Under the pieces are notes generated by a model. That model saw nothing but the letters and a program-made list of their open reading frames with translations. It was not told the origin of the DNA and made no database searches. The position numbers and the translations under genes were made by a program. A stretch of DNA of 64,000 nt from Gentiana macrophylla (taxonomy: Eukaryota > Streptophyta > Magnoliopsida > Gentianales > Gentianaceae): assembly GCA_026214975.1 (NCBI GenBank), contig CM047813.1, forward strand, positions 28,714,797 to 28,778,796. Reading direction: 5' to 3'. Every line of letters starts with the position of its first letter. The first letter of the stretch is position 1. Shown here one piece after another: positions 11,431 to 21,443 of this stretch.

Positions 11431-11848
11431 TTAACCCTCGCCTTAGAGCATCAACATTTACCTCCACCTCCGCATTCTTTTCGCCGTGACCTTTTCTTGA
11501 ATTCTCAAAACTTGTGTTGCTCCATCCCCGAAGGGCAGAGAACCCGTCGTTGTCTCAATTTTGTGCTACCGGAGGCTCTGGGATAATTGATAATAAAATA
11601 GAATAAAATTGTAAGGAGTTGAATGGAATTCAAGAAAATGGATTATGGGAGTGGGTGACTTGAACTCAGTAATTTTTTTGAAAAATTGGCAAGATAAAAA
11701 CCGATGACTGGGACTACATGCTTGGCTGTTGACGTTGTCCTTCTCTGCACTATATTATCCTTCTTTTGTTCTTGGGGATTCTTCATCGTGTTTGGATTTT
11801 TTTCTTCTCTTGTCAAAGCAATCAACCAATGAGCAAAGGTTTTCATCA

Positions 11849-12211
11849 TCACCGTCCAAAGAGGGCAACTGTTTTATTGTTTGAGAAATCTTCTTTGTTT
11901 TCTTGTTGGCTCTCTCTGTCTGGGCAGCTCTCCATATGATGGCCAAATTTGCCACATTCGAAAGAGATCAATTGAAGGCCTTCATATTCCACTCGACATC
12001 TTTTGCCATTCAGTCGTATGACGGGCTTAAGCAAAGTTCCTAAGTTGAGATCTACACAGACCCTTGTGAATTTTCCGCATGCATTCCCCAGAGTTATCAT
12101 ATCTATTTTGATAACATTGCCAATCAAATTTCCCAGTCTGCATACAAGAGATTCCTTGAAGACTTCAATTGGAACCACTGAAAAACAGACCCATGCTAAG
12201 GTGGTTTTCAT
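11849..12211 (-). pseudogene. LINE ORF1 (gag-like) with CCHC zinc knuckle
   Basis: The frame matches the plant LINE ORF1 pattern: a DUF4283-like end (LGNLIGNVIKIDMITL, GKFTRVCVDLNLGTLLKPVIRLNG, CRVEYEGLQLISFECGKFGHHMESCP). The last part is close to the zf-CCHC_4 knuckle. The first cysteine of the knuckle is replaced (ISFECGKFGHHMESC leaves one Cys, His and Cys in spacing). ORF1 protein binds LINE RNA. The N-terminal part continues toward 12500 in other frames. Confidence 0.75.
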
Positions 12212-12574
12212 ATGGTGTTCGAGCGGGTGAAAAAACGAATTTCATATTGTGACATATAGGTAATGGTCTTGGATCATCCATGGACCATCCTCTAGGGCGC
12301 GCTCATAATCCTCTTTACGTGTGAATCTGGCAACATAATAGCCATTTTCCAAATCAGTCAATTCAAGTCTTCCTCCCATTTTCTAAATTTCGGACAATCG
12401 TCGACACAGATAACGTTACGAAATAGACTTACACAACAATTTGATTATGAGATCCTTGCACCACGGTCTCCTTAGATCGAGGCATTCATCTAGGGAATCA
12501 TGATTTCATCTTCACCAAGTTCCATTCCAAACAGACTTTCAACAACATCGACGCGTATTCGGTGAGTTCACTCT

Positions 12575-14294
12575 TGTTGGTCCATTGGAAAGGCTAACAC
12601 AAGTTTAGAGGGGGGGGGGGGTGAATAAACTTGTCACCAAAAACCTTTCCTGAACTGGAATTGCCCCATGAACCGAGTTTCTCCGAAACTCAAACTGATG
12701 CTTAGTTCATTTTTGTTCTTGTCCCTTAACTTGTGCGGAGTTCAGCTAACTCAACTGAGTATAAGTCAATACCGACTTATTCTTAGTCCAGTTAACTGGC
12801 AGTGGATAAGACTAGCCTTTAGTGCAATAGATGTGTCAATAAAGATCTGAACCTCCTATGTATCAGTTTTATGCTGACTCAGTGTCTGACTTTTGCTGAG
12901 TGTGAAGATAACAAGAATTAAATCAATCACAGCAAGAATAAAAATGCATAAAGTAAATCAACATAAGATTTGTTTATGGAAGTTCCGGGTGGTGTAATCC
13001 CGTACGTCTCTCCTTCTCCTGTGGTGTAGGAGGTATCACTAGAATCTTGAGATAACCGTTACAAAATCCTAGCACAATGACAGTCTTTCACGACACCCTT
13101 GTTTCACTGTCTACATATAATGAAGAAAGGTAGGATGGCTCCCTTCATTCTGCACACTGATCCTTCGGAGGTGGAATGACTCCTTCACCAGCTCACCACT
13201 GACATACACACGATCCAGATCGCACCAACATTGTGGCAACCAAGTTGCAACCGTTTGAGGAAAGGTGGAATTGCTCTCGAAACTATGCACAGCCAACCCT
13301 TCTTCACAAAGGTTAGGTTTAGAATTAATCAAATGATTAATTCAGTGAGCTGTCTGATTCTTCTGGATATGACGTTGTAGCTCCAAGATGCCTTCTTCCT
13401 CCTTAATGGGTTACTAGATTCTTCATGTAAATCTCCAAGGCAATTATGTTGGCTTCCCCTTTTCTGGATATGAAATATGAATGTCTGGATCTGGATCTTT
13501 AGATGTGTGCTATACAAAAATTCTCTGATCCATTCATCTTTCAATCCTTATTCTCTGTGTATTTATAGGGGTGATGTAACGGTCAACTAGCTCTTGTAGC
13601 CGTTCCATTTGTCGTTTAGCCAACGTTCATCTGTATGACCTTTTGTCGTTTTGTCAGTTCAAATTTTAAACAAGGCCTTAACTCAGTTACTCTTCTTCAA
13701 AACTGAGTACCTTGTATCCTTGACATCCGACTTTTATTGACCAAGTCGGAGTACACCATTCAACTTCCTTCTTCTCCTGATAACTGATAATCTTTGTCTT
13801 CAAGATTACTCAGTTTTACATGATCTATAGTTCAGTTTTAGGTCACCACAGACTTGCCTGACTCCTGACTTATAGTCATGACTTAATCAGCTTCTAACTG
13901 AGTTTGCCACCTCGCTTCTTGATCTTTGACAACCGAGTCAGTGTCCTCGGTTCTTGGTCTTCTAGATAAGCCAAGCGAGTCTGTGACCCAAATGAACTCA
14001 TCTTCTTCTTCGCTTTTCTCATAATCGAGTCTCGAAACCTCGATTCTTCATATGTATACTCAGTTTTCTTGTTGACTCAAATTTGCTTGTCTAGTTCCTA
14101 TTCTATTACAATGCTTGTCTCGAATAACCTATACAATGTTCGGACTCTAGATAGAACTTATACATTTCTCTAGACCATTTCTTGCTTCTTCTTTCATTTT
14201 GCACTATAATGATTAGTTATGACTTCATCATCATGGGTTGTAAATGATTTATCTAATTACGTGACGAATCATCATCAAAATAATATTTCCAACA
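12575..14294 (-). repeat. 3' LTR of the SIRE-like copia remnant
   Basis: On the + strand the repeat begins TGTTGGTCCATTGG and ends TTTCCAACA (1,720 bp). On the element strand this is TGTTGGAAA...GGACCAACA, with the polypurine tract directly before it. The first ~410 bp on the + strand are repeated at 17137-17541, which proves the repeat. A run of 12 G lies at 12609-12620. Confidence 0.8.
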
Positions 14295-14309
14295 ATTTCC
14301 CCCTTTTTG
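14295..14309 (-). promoter_or_regulatory. Polypurine tract of the copia remnant
   Basis: The - strand reads CATCAAAAAGGGGGAAAT directly before the LTR start TGTTGG. This is the expected position and composition of a copia plus-strand primer. Confidence 0.75.
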
Positions 14310-14463
14310 ATGATGTATCATAACCCTCCCTAAAAGTAATAATAAAAGAATGGTGCAAGAAATCATAACAAAAACAATTTGGATAACAAACTAAACAGCT
14401 GAGTTCATTACAAGATTAAAGTTGAAACAAACTGAGTTAACATTGGGTAAATTACATCATAAA

Positions 14464-15138
14464 TTACATGTTTTCTTTTTCAATAGCCAACATCTTTTCT
14501 CCAAGAAAAATGCTTCTTTTAGTCTCCAGGAGTCTTCTTGCCTTTCCTTCTTCTTCTGATTCTCCATCTCTAGGCTTGATTTCCAGATATTCACTGATCA
14601 ACTGATTAGCCTCTTCATTGTCTTGGTTCTTGAGTTTGATCAAAATTTCCTTGATTTCCTCATCCATCATTTTCTCTTCTTCTTTTGAAATGAGATTAGG
14701 TTTTTCTTTTTCAGCTCTCCTTCCTGGTTTCATTTCAGCTTCCCCCTAAGTTTTTATCGCCTTCAATTTTTCAAGGAATCTGACACACATTACAAGCTTC
14801 TTTCTGATATTCAACACAGCTTTAACTGAGGCTTCTTCATCTTCCTCAGTTCTTGTTTCTTTAAAATCTTCTTCTGCAGTTTTCTTCTCGATCAGATTAT
14901 CAATTTCTTCTCCATCTTTTTGAATGGTCAGTAGATCAGCATCTACTTGTTTATCTTGTTCTTCCACCAATTGTTTGGCATAAACCTCTTCAGCTTTAGC
15001 ATCATCTTCAGCTTCATCTTCAGCTTCATCACCTTCAGCTTCATCACCTTCAGCTTCATCTTCCCCCTTGTTTGAAGATATTCGAAAGCTTTCTTCAAAT
15101 AATTTGCGTAAGGTGATGATGTTGGAGTAATTGTTCAA
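14464..15138 (-). pseudogene. C-terminal acidic coiled-coil part of the envelope-like ORF
   Basis: Two adjacent frames, separated by a stop near 14740, encode a strongly acidic, Glu/Lys-rich protein. It includes three tandem DEAEG-type repeats (about 15000-15065) and long heptad-compatible stretches such as EEIDNLIEKKTAEEDFKETRTEEDEE. SIRE-type envelope-like proteins are described with a C-terminal coiled coil, which fits the position just before the polypurine tract. There is no recognisable enzymatic domain. Sure about the composition, less sure about the family. Confidence 0.55.
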
Positions 15139-15385
15139 GCCTGAAAAATGAGTTCGTCCAACAAGGTCATGTAGATTGAAAAGTTTCTGCCAGCAGAGTC
15201 AGACGACTTTCAATGATCTCCTTCAAATTTTCCAGTTTTTCCGCTTCAGTTTCTTGATGCTGAGATCTTTCAGTTTTGGATTTGCTTGTGGATGCTTCAT
15301 GAACTTGTGATGAGGAACCGGTTTCATGATAATAAAAATGAACATCATGACTTGTTAGTTCCTTTTCATACTCTCATTTCAAAAT

Positions 15386-16368
15386 TCAAAGATCTTCCAC
15401 GCCTTCTCTTTTCTCTTCAGTGTATTCTCCATACGTCGCAGTGGGAAGTTCACTTTCTTCAGTTTCTTCACTTTCTTCAGTTTCTTCATCAATCTGAATT
15501 ACGTCTTCAGTTTCAGTTTTCTTTGCCTGAAGCTTGTTCCACATTCTTTTCTGTCTTCTCAGAGTTCTGTCATCCAACCTTACAGTCTCACTTGAACTAG
15601 AATCTAAACTTTCACTTCTTTCTTCTTCAACGAATTTCCTCTTCTTCACTCCAGTAGGTACTGATTTGTGTTTTACTTCTGTTTGTGTGGATTTTGAAAT
15701 GGAGAAATGATCTAGTATCCTTTGAACTAGATAAGTGTATCCCTTTTTCAATAAAATTTTTTCTCCAGAAGCCTTTCTTCCTTTGGCTTTCTCTACTTCG
15801 TCTGAAACTTGTTTGATCAAATGATTGAGAAAAAACTTGTTCCAATCAAATCTTTCTCCAAACCAAATGGCATAGATCAACTTTAGTTTATCTATCGAGA
15901 GAGTGTAGAAATTCGAGCATGACCAATGACATTTCTCGGTCGAAGGATCGTCAGAATGCGACTCGGTCTCTGTTGGTAGATGGATCCAATGAAATTTTTC
16001 TCGTCCATGTTAAGTGCTGTAACATTCCAAAGCTTTCCTTTTTCTTCATTTCCAAAAGTAAGAGATGAAGATCCTCCGATTATATCCAAGCCAAAGACTA
16101 TTGAGAGCAAGTGTTCATCAACATTAATGCTTTTGTCTTGAATGGTTGTCCTGAAGCTTTTTCCATTATTGGTGACTATGGCATTTTTGTAGAAATCCTT
16201 GATGCCGTCTGGACACAAAGTAGTGACCTTTGTATCAATCAAGTTCTCCAATCCTCGAATTTTCTTGATTTTGCTTACAATTTGAGTCGACAGAGTGGAG
16301 TTCGAAAATTTTTGACAGAAATCATCCAGACTTGTCATGATTCCATCATCAATGTGGTATCGCTCCAT
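15386..16368 (-). pseudogene. Envelope-like / plant-transposon-domain ORF of the copia remnant
   Basis: Two frames with a one-stop interval at about 15885 form a ~320-residue protein. The N-terminal part has LCPDGIKDFYKNAIVTNNG and KSINVDEHLLSIVFGLDI. This follows the pattern of the 'putative plant transposon protein' domain (a (R/K)xFYxN segment, then a strand ending in I-N/D, then a helix), which is also seen in element C at 17542-18156. The C-terminal part contains KGYTYLVQRILDHF and an acidic Ser/Glu-rich tail. The role is unknown. In SIRE-like elements the equivalent frame follows pol. Confidence 0.55.
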
Positions 16369-17036
16369 GATTTTTTGAATTAGGAGTTCTTGGAAGAATT
16401 TTGAGTGCTTTGAGATTGATTGAACAAAATTTTGTCAAGATTGCGTTTTTCAATCGTCTTCAAAATGAGAGTCGTGTCGCAATCAATGAGATTTGTAGGG
16501 ATGTACATCTAATTTTTCTCCTAGATTGACACTTGGCTTCGAGTGATTTGTTATGTCAGCTCAAGTGTCAGATGGTAGCTGAAAGTCTTCTATTTTTGAC
16601 CATTTTGTCCTTCGTCAGCTTTTGTTTGGAAGTCAGTTCAGGATTCAACATTGCGAATCGACTCATCCTTTTCATGATGGTTTGATCTGAGCTTTTAAGA
16701 TTTGAGTGTATATTCTTTTGTTGCTCTAATGGATCTTCTATATTGATAGTAATGTGCAACAACTTCTTTTCTTCTTCGAGAAATCTCTTTGTGATGGAAC
16801 TCCTCTAGATTTGTCTATATAAACATTGAAGTATGTATTCACATCATCATGAGTTGAGGTTTTGGATTTGTATGCATTTGTCGTCATCGAACCTCTCAAA
16901 TAATTGATCCTGAAAATCAGATACATTTTTCAAACAATAAATCAGGGGGTGAATAAACCAACTTCTAATTCTAGATGTAGTCATCAAACTAAGTGTTTTT
17001 ACAAGTGATACAGTGAGGGGTCTTCAACAACTGGTT
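16369..17036 (-). other. Internal leader of the copia remnant
   Basis: Only short frames are present. The best (16926-16738) begins near a GSMTTNAYKSKTSTHDDVNTYFN segment and could be the first residues of gag, since it follows the primer site, but it ends after about 60 residues. The stretch also contains AGGGGGTGAATAAAC at about 16945, similar to the LTR start segment. No gene can be supported. Confidence 0.35.
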
Positions 17037-17048
17037 GCTCTGATATCA
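17037..17048 (-). promoter_or_regulatory. Inner initiator-Met-type primer-binding site
   Basis: The - strand reads TGATATCAGAGC, one mismatch from TGGTATCAGAGC. It follows a second copy of an LTR-like end (TACCAACA at 17051-17058) by two bases. A second site lies 86 bp upstream at 17123-17134. Confidence 0.5.
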
Positions 17049-17122
17049 AGTGTTGGTATCGAAAATAATTGATGACCAGCTTATCTTACAAAGCAGTAGA
17101 TCTCCTCCAAAAAGAAGGAACC

Positions 17123-17134
17123 GCTCCGATACCA
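17123..17134 (-). promoter_or_regulatory. Outer initiator-Met-type primer-binding site
   Basis: The - strand reads TGGTATCGGAGC two bases after the LTR end at 17137. It has one mismatch to the initiator-Met site TGGTATCAGAGC. This is the site that belongs to the truncated LTR at 17137-17541. Confidence 0.65.
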
Positions 17135-17136
17135 AT

Positions 17137-17541
17137 TGTTGGTCCCTTGAAAAGGCTAACACAAGTTTAGAGGGGGTGAATAAACTTGTCACCAAAAACT
17201 TTTCTGAATCGAATTGCCCAGAATCGAAGTTTCTCCAAACTCAAAGCGATGCTTAGTTCGCTTTTGTTCCTGCCCCTTAACTTGTGCGGCGTTCAGCTAA
17301 CTCAACTGAGTATAAGTCAATACCGACTTATTCTTAGTCTAGTTAACTGGCAGCGGATAAGACTAGCCTTTAGTGCAATAGATGTGTCAATAAAGATCTG
17401 AACCTCCTATGTATCAGTTTTATGCTGACTCAGTGTCTGACGTTTACTGAGTGTGAAGATAACAAGAATTAAATCAATCACAGCAAGAATATATAAATGC
17501 ATAAAGTAAATCAACATAAGATTTGTTTATGGAAGTTCCAG
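17137..17541 (-). repeat. Truncated 5' LTR of the copia remnant
   Basis: About 405 bp match the + strand start of the LTR at 12575 with few differences (shared landmarks: TAACACAAGTTTAGAGGGG, CAATAGATGTGTCAATAAAG, AGATTTGTTTATGGAAGTTCC). Similarity stops abruptly at 17541, where element C sequence begins. About 1,300 bp of the LTR are missing, so the junction is a deletion or recombination breakpoint. Confidence 0.75.
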
Positions 17542-18156
17542 GTTGTATTTCTCGTTGATAACCTTCGGTGTAAACGGCACCTTAACTCCTCGAACCATAA
17601 CTACCCCAGTATCCAGATCCGTTTCAGAACATTTCGCATAAAACTCGCGAACCAGGGTAGCATTGACAGGGGTTCTAGGGGTTCTCATCAGTGCACCCCA
17701 CTTTCGATCTGTTAACATCTTGACAAAAGATGGATCTACGTTAGTCTCAAGAACGGCTCTTTCAATCAACATAGTTCTCGTCATATAATGCTTATTGTAT
17801 ACGTCTAGGGCCTTGGGGTTAATGAACCTCCGAGCAAATGGAATAGGTATAGGGGGTCGAACATTCTGTCTAACAGGCTCCCTGCTCTCAGTTGCCTCCT
17901 CAGTCGTAGGCCTAGGTGTTTCCTCAGTCCTTTCAACCCTAGGTAATCTCACTAGGGGTACCTCGTCATCAGTTTTTGACTCAGACTCATCTCGTAACGG
18001 CACCTTAGATTGACCTTGTGCAGCCCTAGGAAGATGTTCTCTAATCTCATCACCCCGTGTGGGAAGTACTAAGGTCGGATCTACAACCTTTTTCTTCTTA
18101 CTCGGTTCCGTTGCTATCCCCTTACCATGTCGTTTCTGAACCGCTTTACGCACCAT
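17527..18156 (-). pseudogene. Env-like ORF with plant-transposon domain (element C), truncated
   Basis: The frame starts at the ATG at 18156 (MVRKAVQKRHGKGIA). It has a basic nuclear-localisation-like KKKKVV segment, a Pro/Thr/Glu-rich middle, then FARRFINPKALDVYNKHYMTRTMLIERAVL. It ends with TLVREFYAKCSET and VRGVKVPFTPKVINEKYNL. The last two match the 'putative plant transposon protein' domain (VREFYA-N, then RG-V-x-Fxxx-IN), common in the 3' ORF of Athila-like elements. The frame runs into the copia LTR at 17541, so its C-terminus is lost. It lies downstream of pol once nested element B is removed, and candidate promoter sequence is seen at 24590-24830. Function in the element is unknown. 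Confidence 0.7.
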
Positions 18157-18541
18157 TGTTATACAACCTAGACAAACAACAACCCAAAACCACAATGCAA
18201 ACAAAACCACCCGTTTATCGTCCAAACGGGATTTCCCAATAATCCAACAACCAAACCACACCAAAACCATCATGCAACCATCCACCATCAACCATCACCA
18301 CCCCAGATCACCAACAAAACAAGAAGAAGGAAAAAAAACTAATAAGTGATAGCATTCATGTGACAAAAAAAAACAAAAATTTGATTCGGAGATCGAACTA
18401 AAAAAAACACGAATTAATCTAAGAAAAGGTTATAAATTCTTACAAGGTGTAATGAGAGGGTGATGAAAATGATAACTGGGAGCACTAATAATGCAAAATT
18501 GACCCCAAAGTTCGGATTTTTCTCCAAAAAAGTTGCACAAG

Positions 18542-20034
18542 TGTTAAGGGCTAATTTATAGTGATTTTTACATATATTTTCTATGTCAATTTCCCCTACA
18601 TTCGTATGATTTTCATAGATTTCGAGCTTTATATTGAAATATTGAGTAAATGGTGTTTTTAATAGTTAAATTGCAAAACGTAACGAATTATGTGCTTAAC
18701 TTATGATTTTATATTATTTTGGAAATTATTACGTTTTGGTATGTTTTTGATATTTGTAGATACCCAATTAATGATGGAAAAGGTGATCCTAAAGAGCTAA
18801 TTTGAGATGAGAGAGGATCAATCAAAGATATGGAAGAATAAAAGAGATAAGGAAAGAAATCAATGAAGATAAAGATGGAAGTATCAAGATTTCGTCGCTG
18901 AATCAAGCGCCCAAATAAGGTGGACGGCGCCCGGATCGAATCGGCGTCCATGCAGCTGGGCGTCGTAATCGTAATTCACATACAGAGAGTTCAGACGTTG
19001 GCTGAACTGGCGTCCAGTATCCGTCCAAGCATTCTGGACGAGCGTCCACATGATCAAACGGGCGCCCGCCGCCGACTTTCAAAGAAACCGCCTCTTATCT
19101 CTATAAATAGAGCCATATCCCCAACCCTAAGGATATACTTTTGATACTCGAATTTTACGAGGAGCAAGGCCGACTTGGGAGTTTGAAGGCCGGTCACCCG
19201 AGCCTTGTGCTCGGGTGAACCAAGGTTAGATTAGGAGTAGATTATGTAGCTTTTCTTTTCGTTTCCATGGAGTTCAACCATTGTATCAAGACTATGTGAG
19301 TTTGATTTCTTTCAATTAATTTAATTCCAGTTTTATCTTCATGAGCTTTAAGTCGTTTGTATTTTTCTATGCGATTTGTATGCCATGTGAATTAGAATCG
19401 AAAGATTAGTTCACGATTGATGTTTATAATACGGAAGTTGCATAAACGCTAGATCACCATAGAAAGATAGGGTTTTAGCCATTAATGATGACAAGTTAAT
19501 GAGTTAGATTCCTAGGTTGTTAGGTTCTTTAAAAACGAGAGTTAATTGAATCTACACCCGAGTTTTGTTTGGTAAATCAGTCTCAACACTCGAAAGACGA
19601 GAGATAGATAATTGAATTCACCACTTAAAGTGGGCTTTCATAGCTTGAGAGATAAGTTCACTAAGAGATTAGGATTTGTGTCTCGTGAAAGGGTGAAACC
19701 ACAAACCGAATTAGAATCATGAGATTAACTAGAATTGAAATCACTTAGGTTTGTACTTTGGTTGTTCCCATGTTTCTTAGGTTAGATTTATTTTGATTGT
19801 TCTTTTTTATGTTTTTCTGCTTTTATGCTTTTGCTTTTCGTTTATTTGTTTTTGTTGAGTAGCAATTTGGAGGATTACTAGGATTAGATTCTACATACCT
19901 TTTCCTGTGGATCGACCCTTACTCATTACGCTTTACTAGCAACAACCCGATGTTTTGGTCGGTTAGGAGTTAGTTTTGCATATAGGTTAGGGTTATAAAT
20001 TTTCTTTTGTTATTGATGCAAAATCTCCGCAACA
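18542..20034 (+). repeat. 5' LTR of element B
   Basis: It begins TGTTAAGGGC and ends CTCCGCAACA. The second copy (22904-24391) is almost identical outside CAG/CTG sites. A TATA box is at 19102-19109, and near-palindromes of the GACG/CGTC type lie at 18910-19075. Confidence 0.92.
19102..19109 (+). promoter_or_regulatory. TATA box of element B 5' LTR
   Basis: TATAAATA is flanked by CTC and GAG, forming CTCTATAAATAGAG. It lies about 30 bases after the palindrome cluster. The copy in the 3' LTR is at 23459-23466. Confidence 0.75.
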
Positions 20035-20038
20035 AAAG

Positions 20039-20056
20039 TGGCGCGCCGTTGCCGGG
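20039..20056 (+). promoter_or_regulatory. Primer-binding site of element B
   Basis: TGGCGCGCCGTTGCCGGG follows the LTR after four bases. It matches the tRNA-Asp-type site TGGCGCCGTTGCCGGG of element C except for a two-base GC insertion. Confidence 0.7.
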
Positions 20057-20379
20057 AATAGGTGTCATGTTGAATCTAGTTTTGTTAGTTCTCGATTTTG
20101 TTACGTTTTATTTTTGTTTTTAATAAAAGTAGCGTATACCAAGTTGAGAGTTTTTATTTTGCCGTGTTTCGATGACCGTTAGGTTAAGAATGTGCAAAAG
20201 TTTTTACTCAACTTGTTTTACGTGAAGTTTATATGTTTATGTGTTACCTAGTCTAACCCCTGTGCTTAATTTGATAAGGTCGCTGTCTTTGTGATCGTGT
20301 TGCTATGTTGTGTTCATAAGTATTTAGGTTTTCTTTGTGTTTTTCCTGCTGCCTCTGTGCATTCTTGTTGTATGGACGA

Positions 20380-20602
20380 AGCGTCGCATTCGCTGGACGC
20401 CCGCCCGCTTCTTCATCCGCAGTGAACGAAGCGCGGGAAGTATTGGACGCTCGTCCGCTCAAATATTTTCAATCCTGCTCGATTTGAGGACCAGACGAGC
20501 GCCTATACTTCAACGCCCGTCGGTCGGTTTCGCGCGCACGCAGCGCTGCGCAAGGTGGAACGCCCGCCCGATTACTCAACGCTAAGTGAACGTTCGTCCG
20601 GG
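20380..20602 (+). repeat. Near-palindrome cluster in the leader of element B
   Basis: Six or more copies of the 12-bp motif appear, including GGACGCTCGTCC, GAACGTTCGTCC and GGACGCCCGCCC. Element C has an equivalent cluster in its own leader (31764-31914). No ORF or known binding site explains it. Confidence 0.7.
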
Positions 20603-20773
20603 TTGACCCAGGTTCTAAATTTCTTGATTCTATTTTCAATGCTTTTATTTGATGTGGATTTTTCATACGAGCTTACGTGGCTAATTGATGTTTACATAGA
20701 TGTCACGAACTTATATGTTTTTACCTTTCCATCTATGAATCCATGTTAGATAATTGATCAATTCCTTATATAT

Positions 20774-21443
20774 GATTCATCTAGGCATGTTATAGTGATC
20801 GCCGGTTCTCGTAAGCTATAATCGTTCTTATGGTTAATTAGTAGCTAATGTCGGTTCCCCGTATGCTACATACCGCTCTCGATGAATCTTTTAAGCTTTT
20901 AAGACTTACGTGCTTCCTTTGTTTTTATGGTTCATATGGGTAGCTATCGCCGGTTTTCCGTATGCTACGCCCTTTCTCCATATGAGTTATACCATTTAGA
21001 TAGATGATTGTTGGTTTCTATAAGTCTATCACTTTCGATAAGTCTTAAGGCGCGTCGGCACTAAAGTGACAAGATCGTGCTTATCGTAACTTTGTCATTA
21101 TGTGGTAGACGTTTATATATATGTCGTGTTGCATATAGTGGGCTAGTTTTCTTTCTTTTATTTTATTTTCTTTTTGCATGTCATATAAATGCATTTCATT
21201 TAGTTGCATTTCATATAGTTGCATTGTTTTTCTATTTTTCCTTTTATTTTTCTTAAGTGTGGTCACTGTCGGTTCCCGTAACACCACATCATTTATTTCT
21301 TTCTTTTATTTTTCTTGAGTGTAGTTAATCGCTCGGTTTCGTAATACTACCTCATTTTTTTCCAGTATGGTTTCTTGTTGGCTTTCCATATACCATCACT
21401 CTTTTATTTTCTTAGGATTTTTCATGTAGTTTGCATTTACATG
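20774..21443 (+). repeat. Array of stem-loops with a shared loop sequence in element B
   Basis: At least seven short inverted repeats enclose a 19-20-nt loop with a common CGGTT...CGTA core. Stems are TTATAG/CTATAA (20790/20816), GTAGC/GCTAC (20841/20865), GTAGC/GCTAC (20940/20964), GATAGA/TCTATC (20999/21025), TGTGGT/ACCACA (21258/21283), GTAGT/ACTAC (21321/21346) and ATGGT/ACCAT (21367/21392). A more diverged one, TGACAA/TTGTCA, is at 21067/21092. Longer outer stems enclose some of them: GATTCATC/GATGAATC (20774/20881), TTAAGACTTA/TAAGTCTTAA (20899/21039) and TCATATGG/CCATATGA (20932/20978). The stems differ but remain complementary. Confidence 0.75.

Larger units (their letters stand above)
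8843..12560 (-). mobile_element. L1-type LINE, internally deleted
   Basis: On the - strand the order is an ORF1 with a CCHC zinc knuckle (about 12211-11849), a linker, an endonuclease region (10694-10013), the start of the RT region (to 9690), and a C-terminal zf-RVT segment (9337-9044). The element ends in a 3' UTR near 8850. This is the plant L1 layout. The part between 9690 and 9340 is far too short for an RT domain and contains stops, so the RT core is deleted. The higher-coordinate end abuts the copia LTR at 12575. Confidence 0.75.
12575..17541 (-). mobile_element. Ty1/copia (SIRE/Maximus-like) remnant with envelope-like frame
   Basis: On the - strand the order is a truncated 5' LTR (17541-17137), an initiator-Met primer site, an envelope-like reading frame in pieces, a polypurine tract (AAAAAGGGGGAAAT) and a full 3' LTR (14294-12575). 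The internal part is only about 2.8 kb, with no gag or pol recognisable. This is either a deletion derivative or a non-autonomous form. SIRE/Maximus copia elements are known for an extra envelope-like ORF after pol and for an XXX-AAAAAGGGGGAGATTG polypurine tract, both of which fit. The element abuts the LINE on its left. Confidence 0.7.

Noticed and set aside
15286..15600. + strand frame rich in Phe, Leu and Gln
   Set aside because: It is the antisense of the acidic/Ser-rich envelope-like frame on the - strand. Composition follows from that.
20790..21400. Stem-loop array as tRNA or snoRNA genes
   Set aside because: Stems of 5-6 bp with 19-20-nt loops do not fit a cloverleaf, and no A/B box or C/D box pattern is present.
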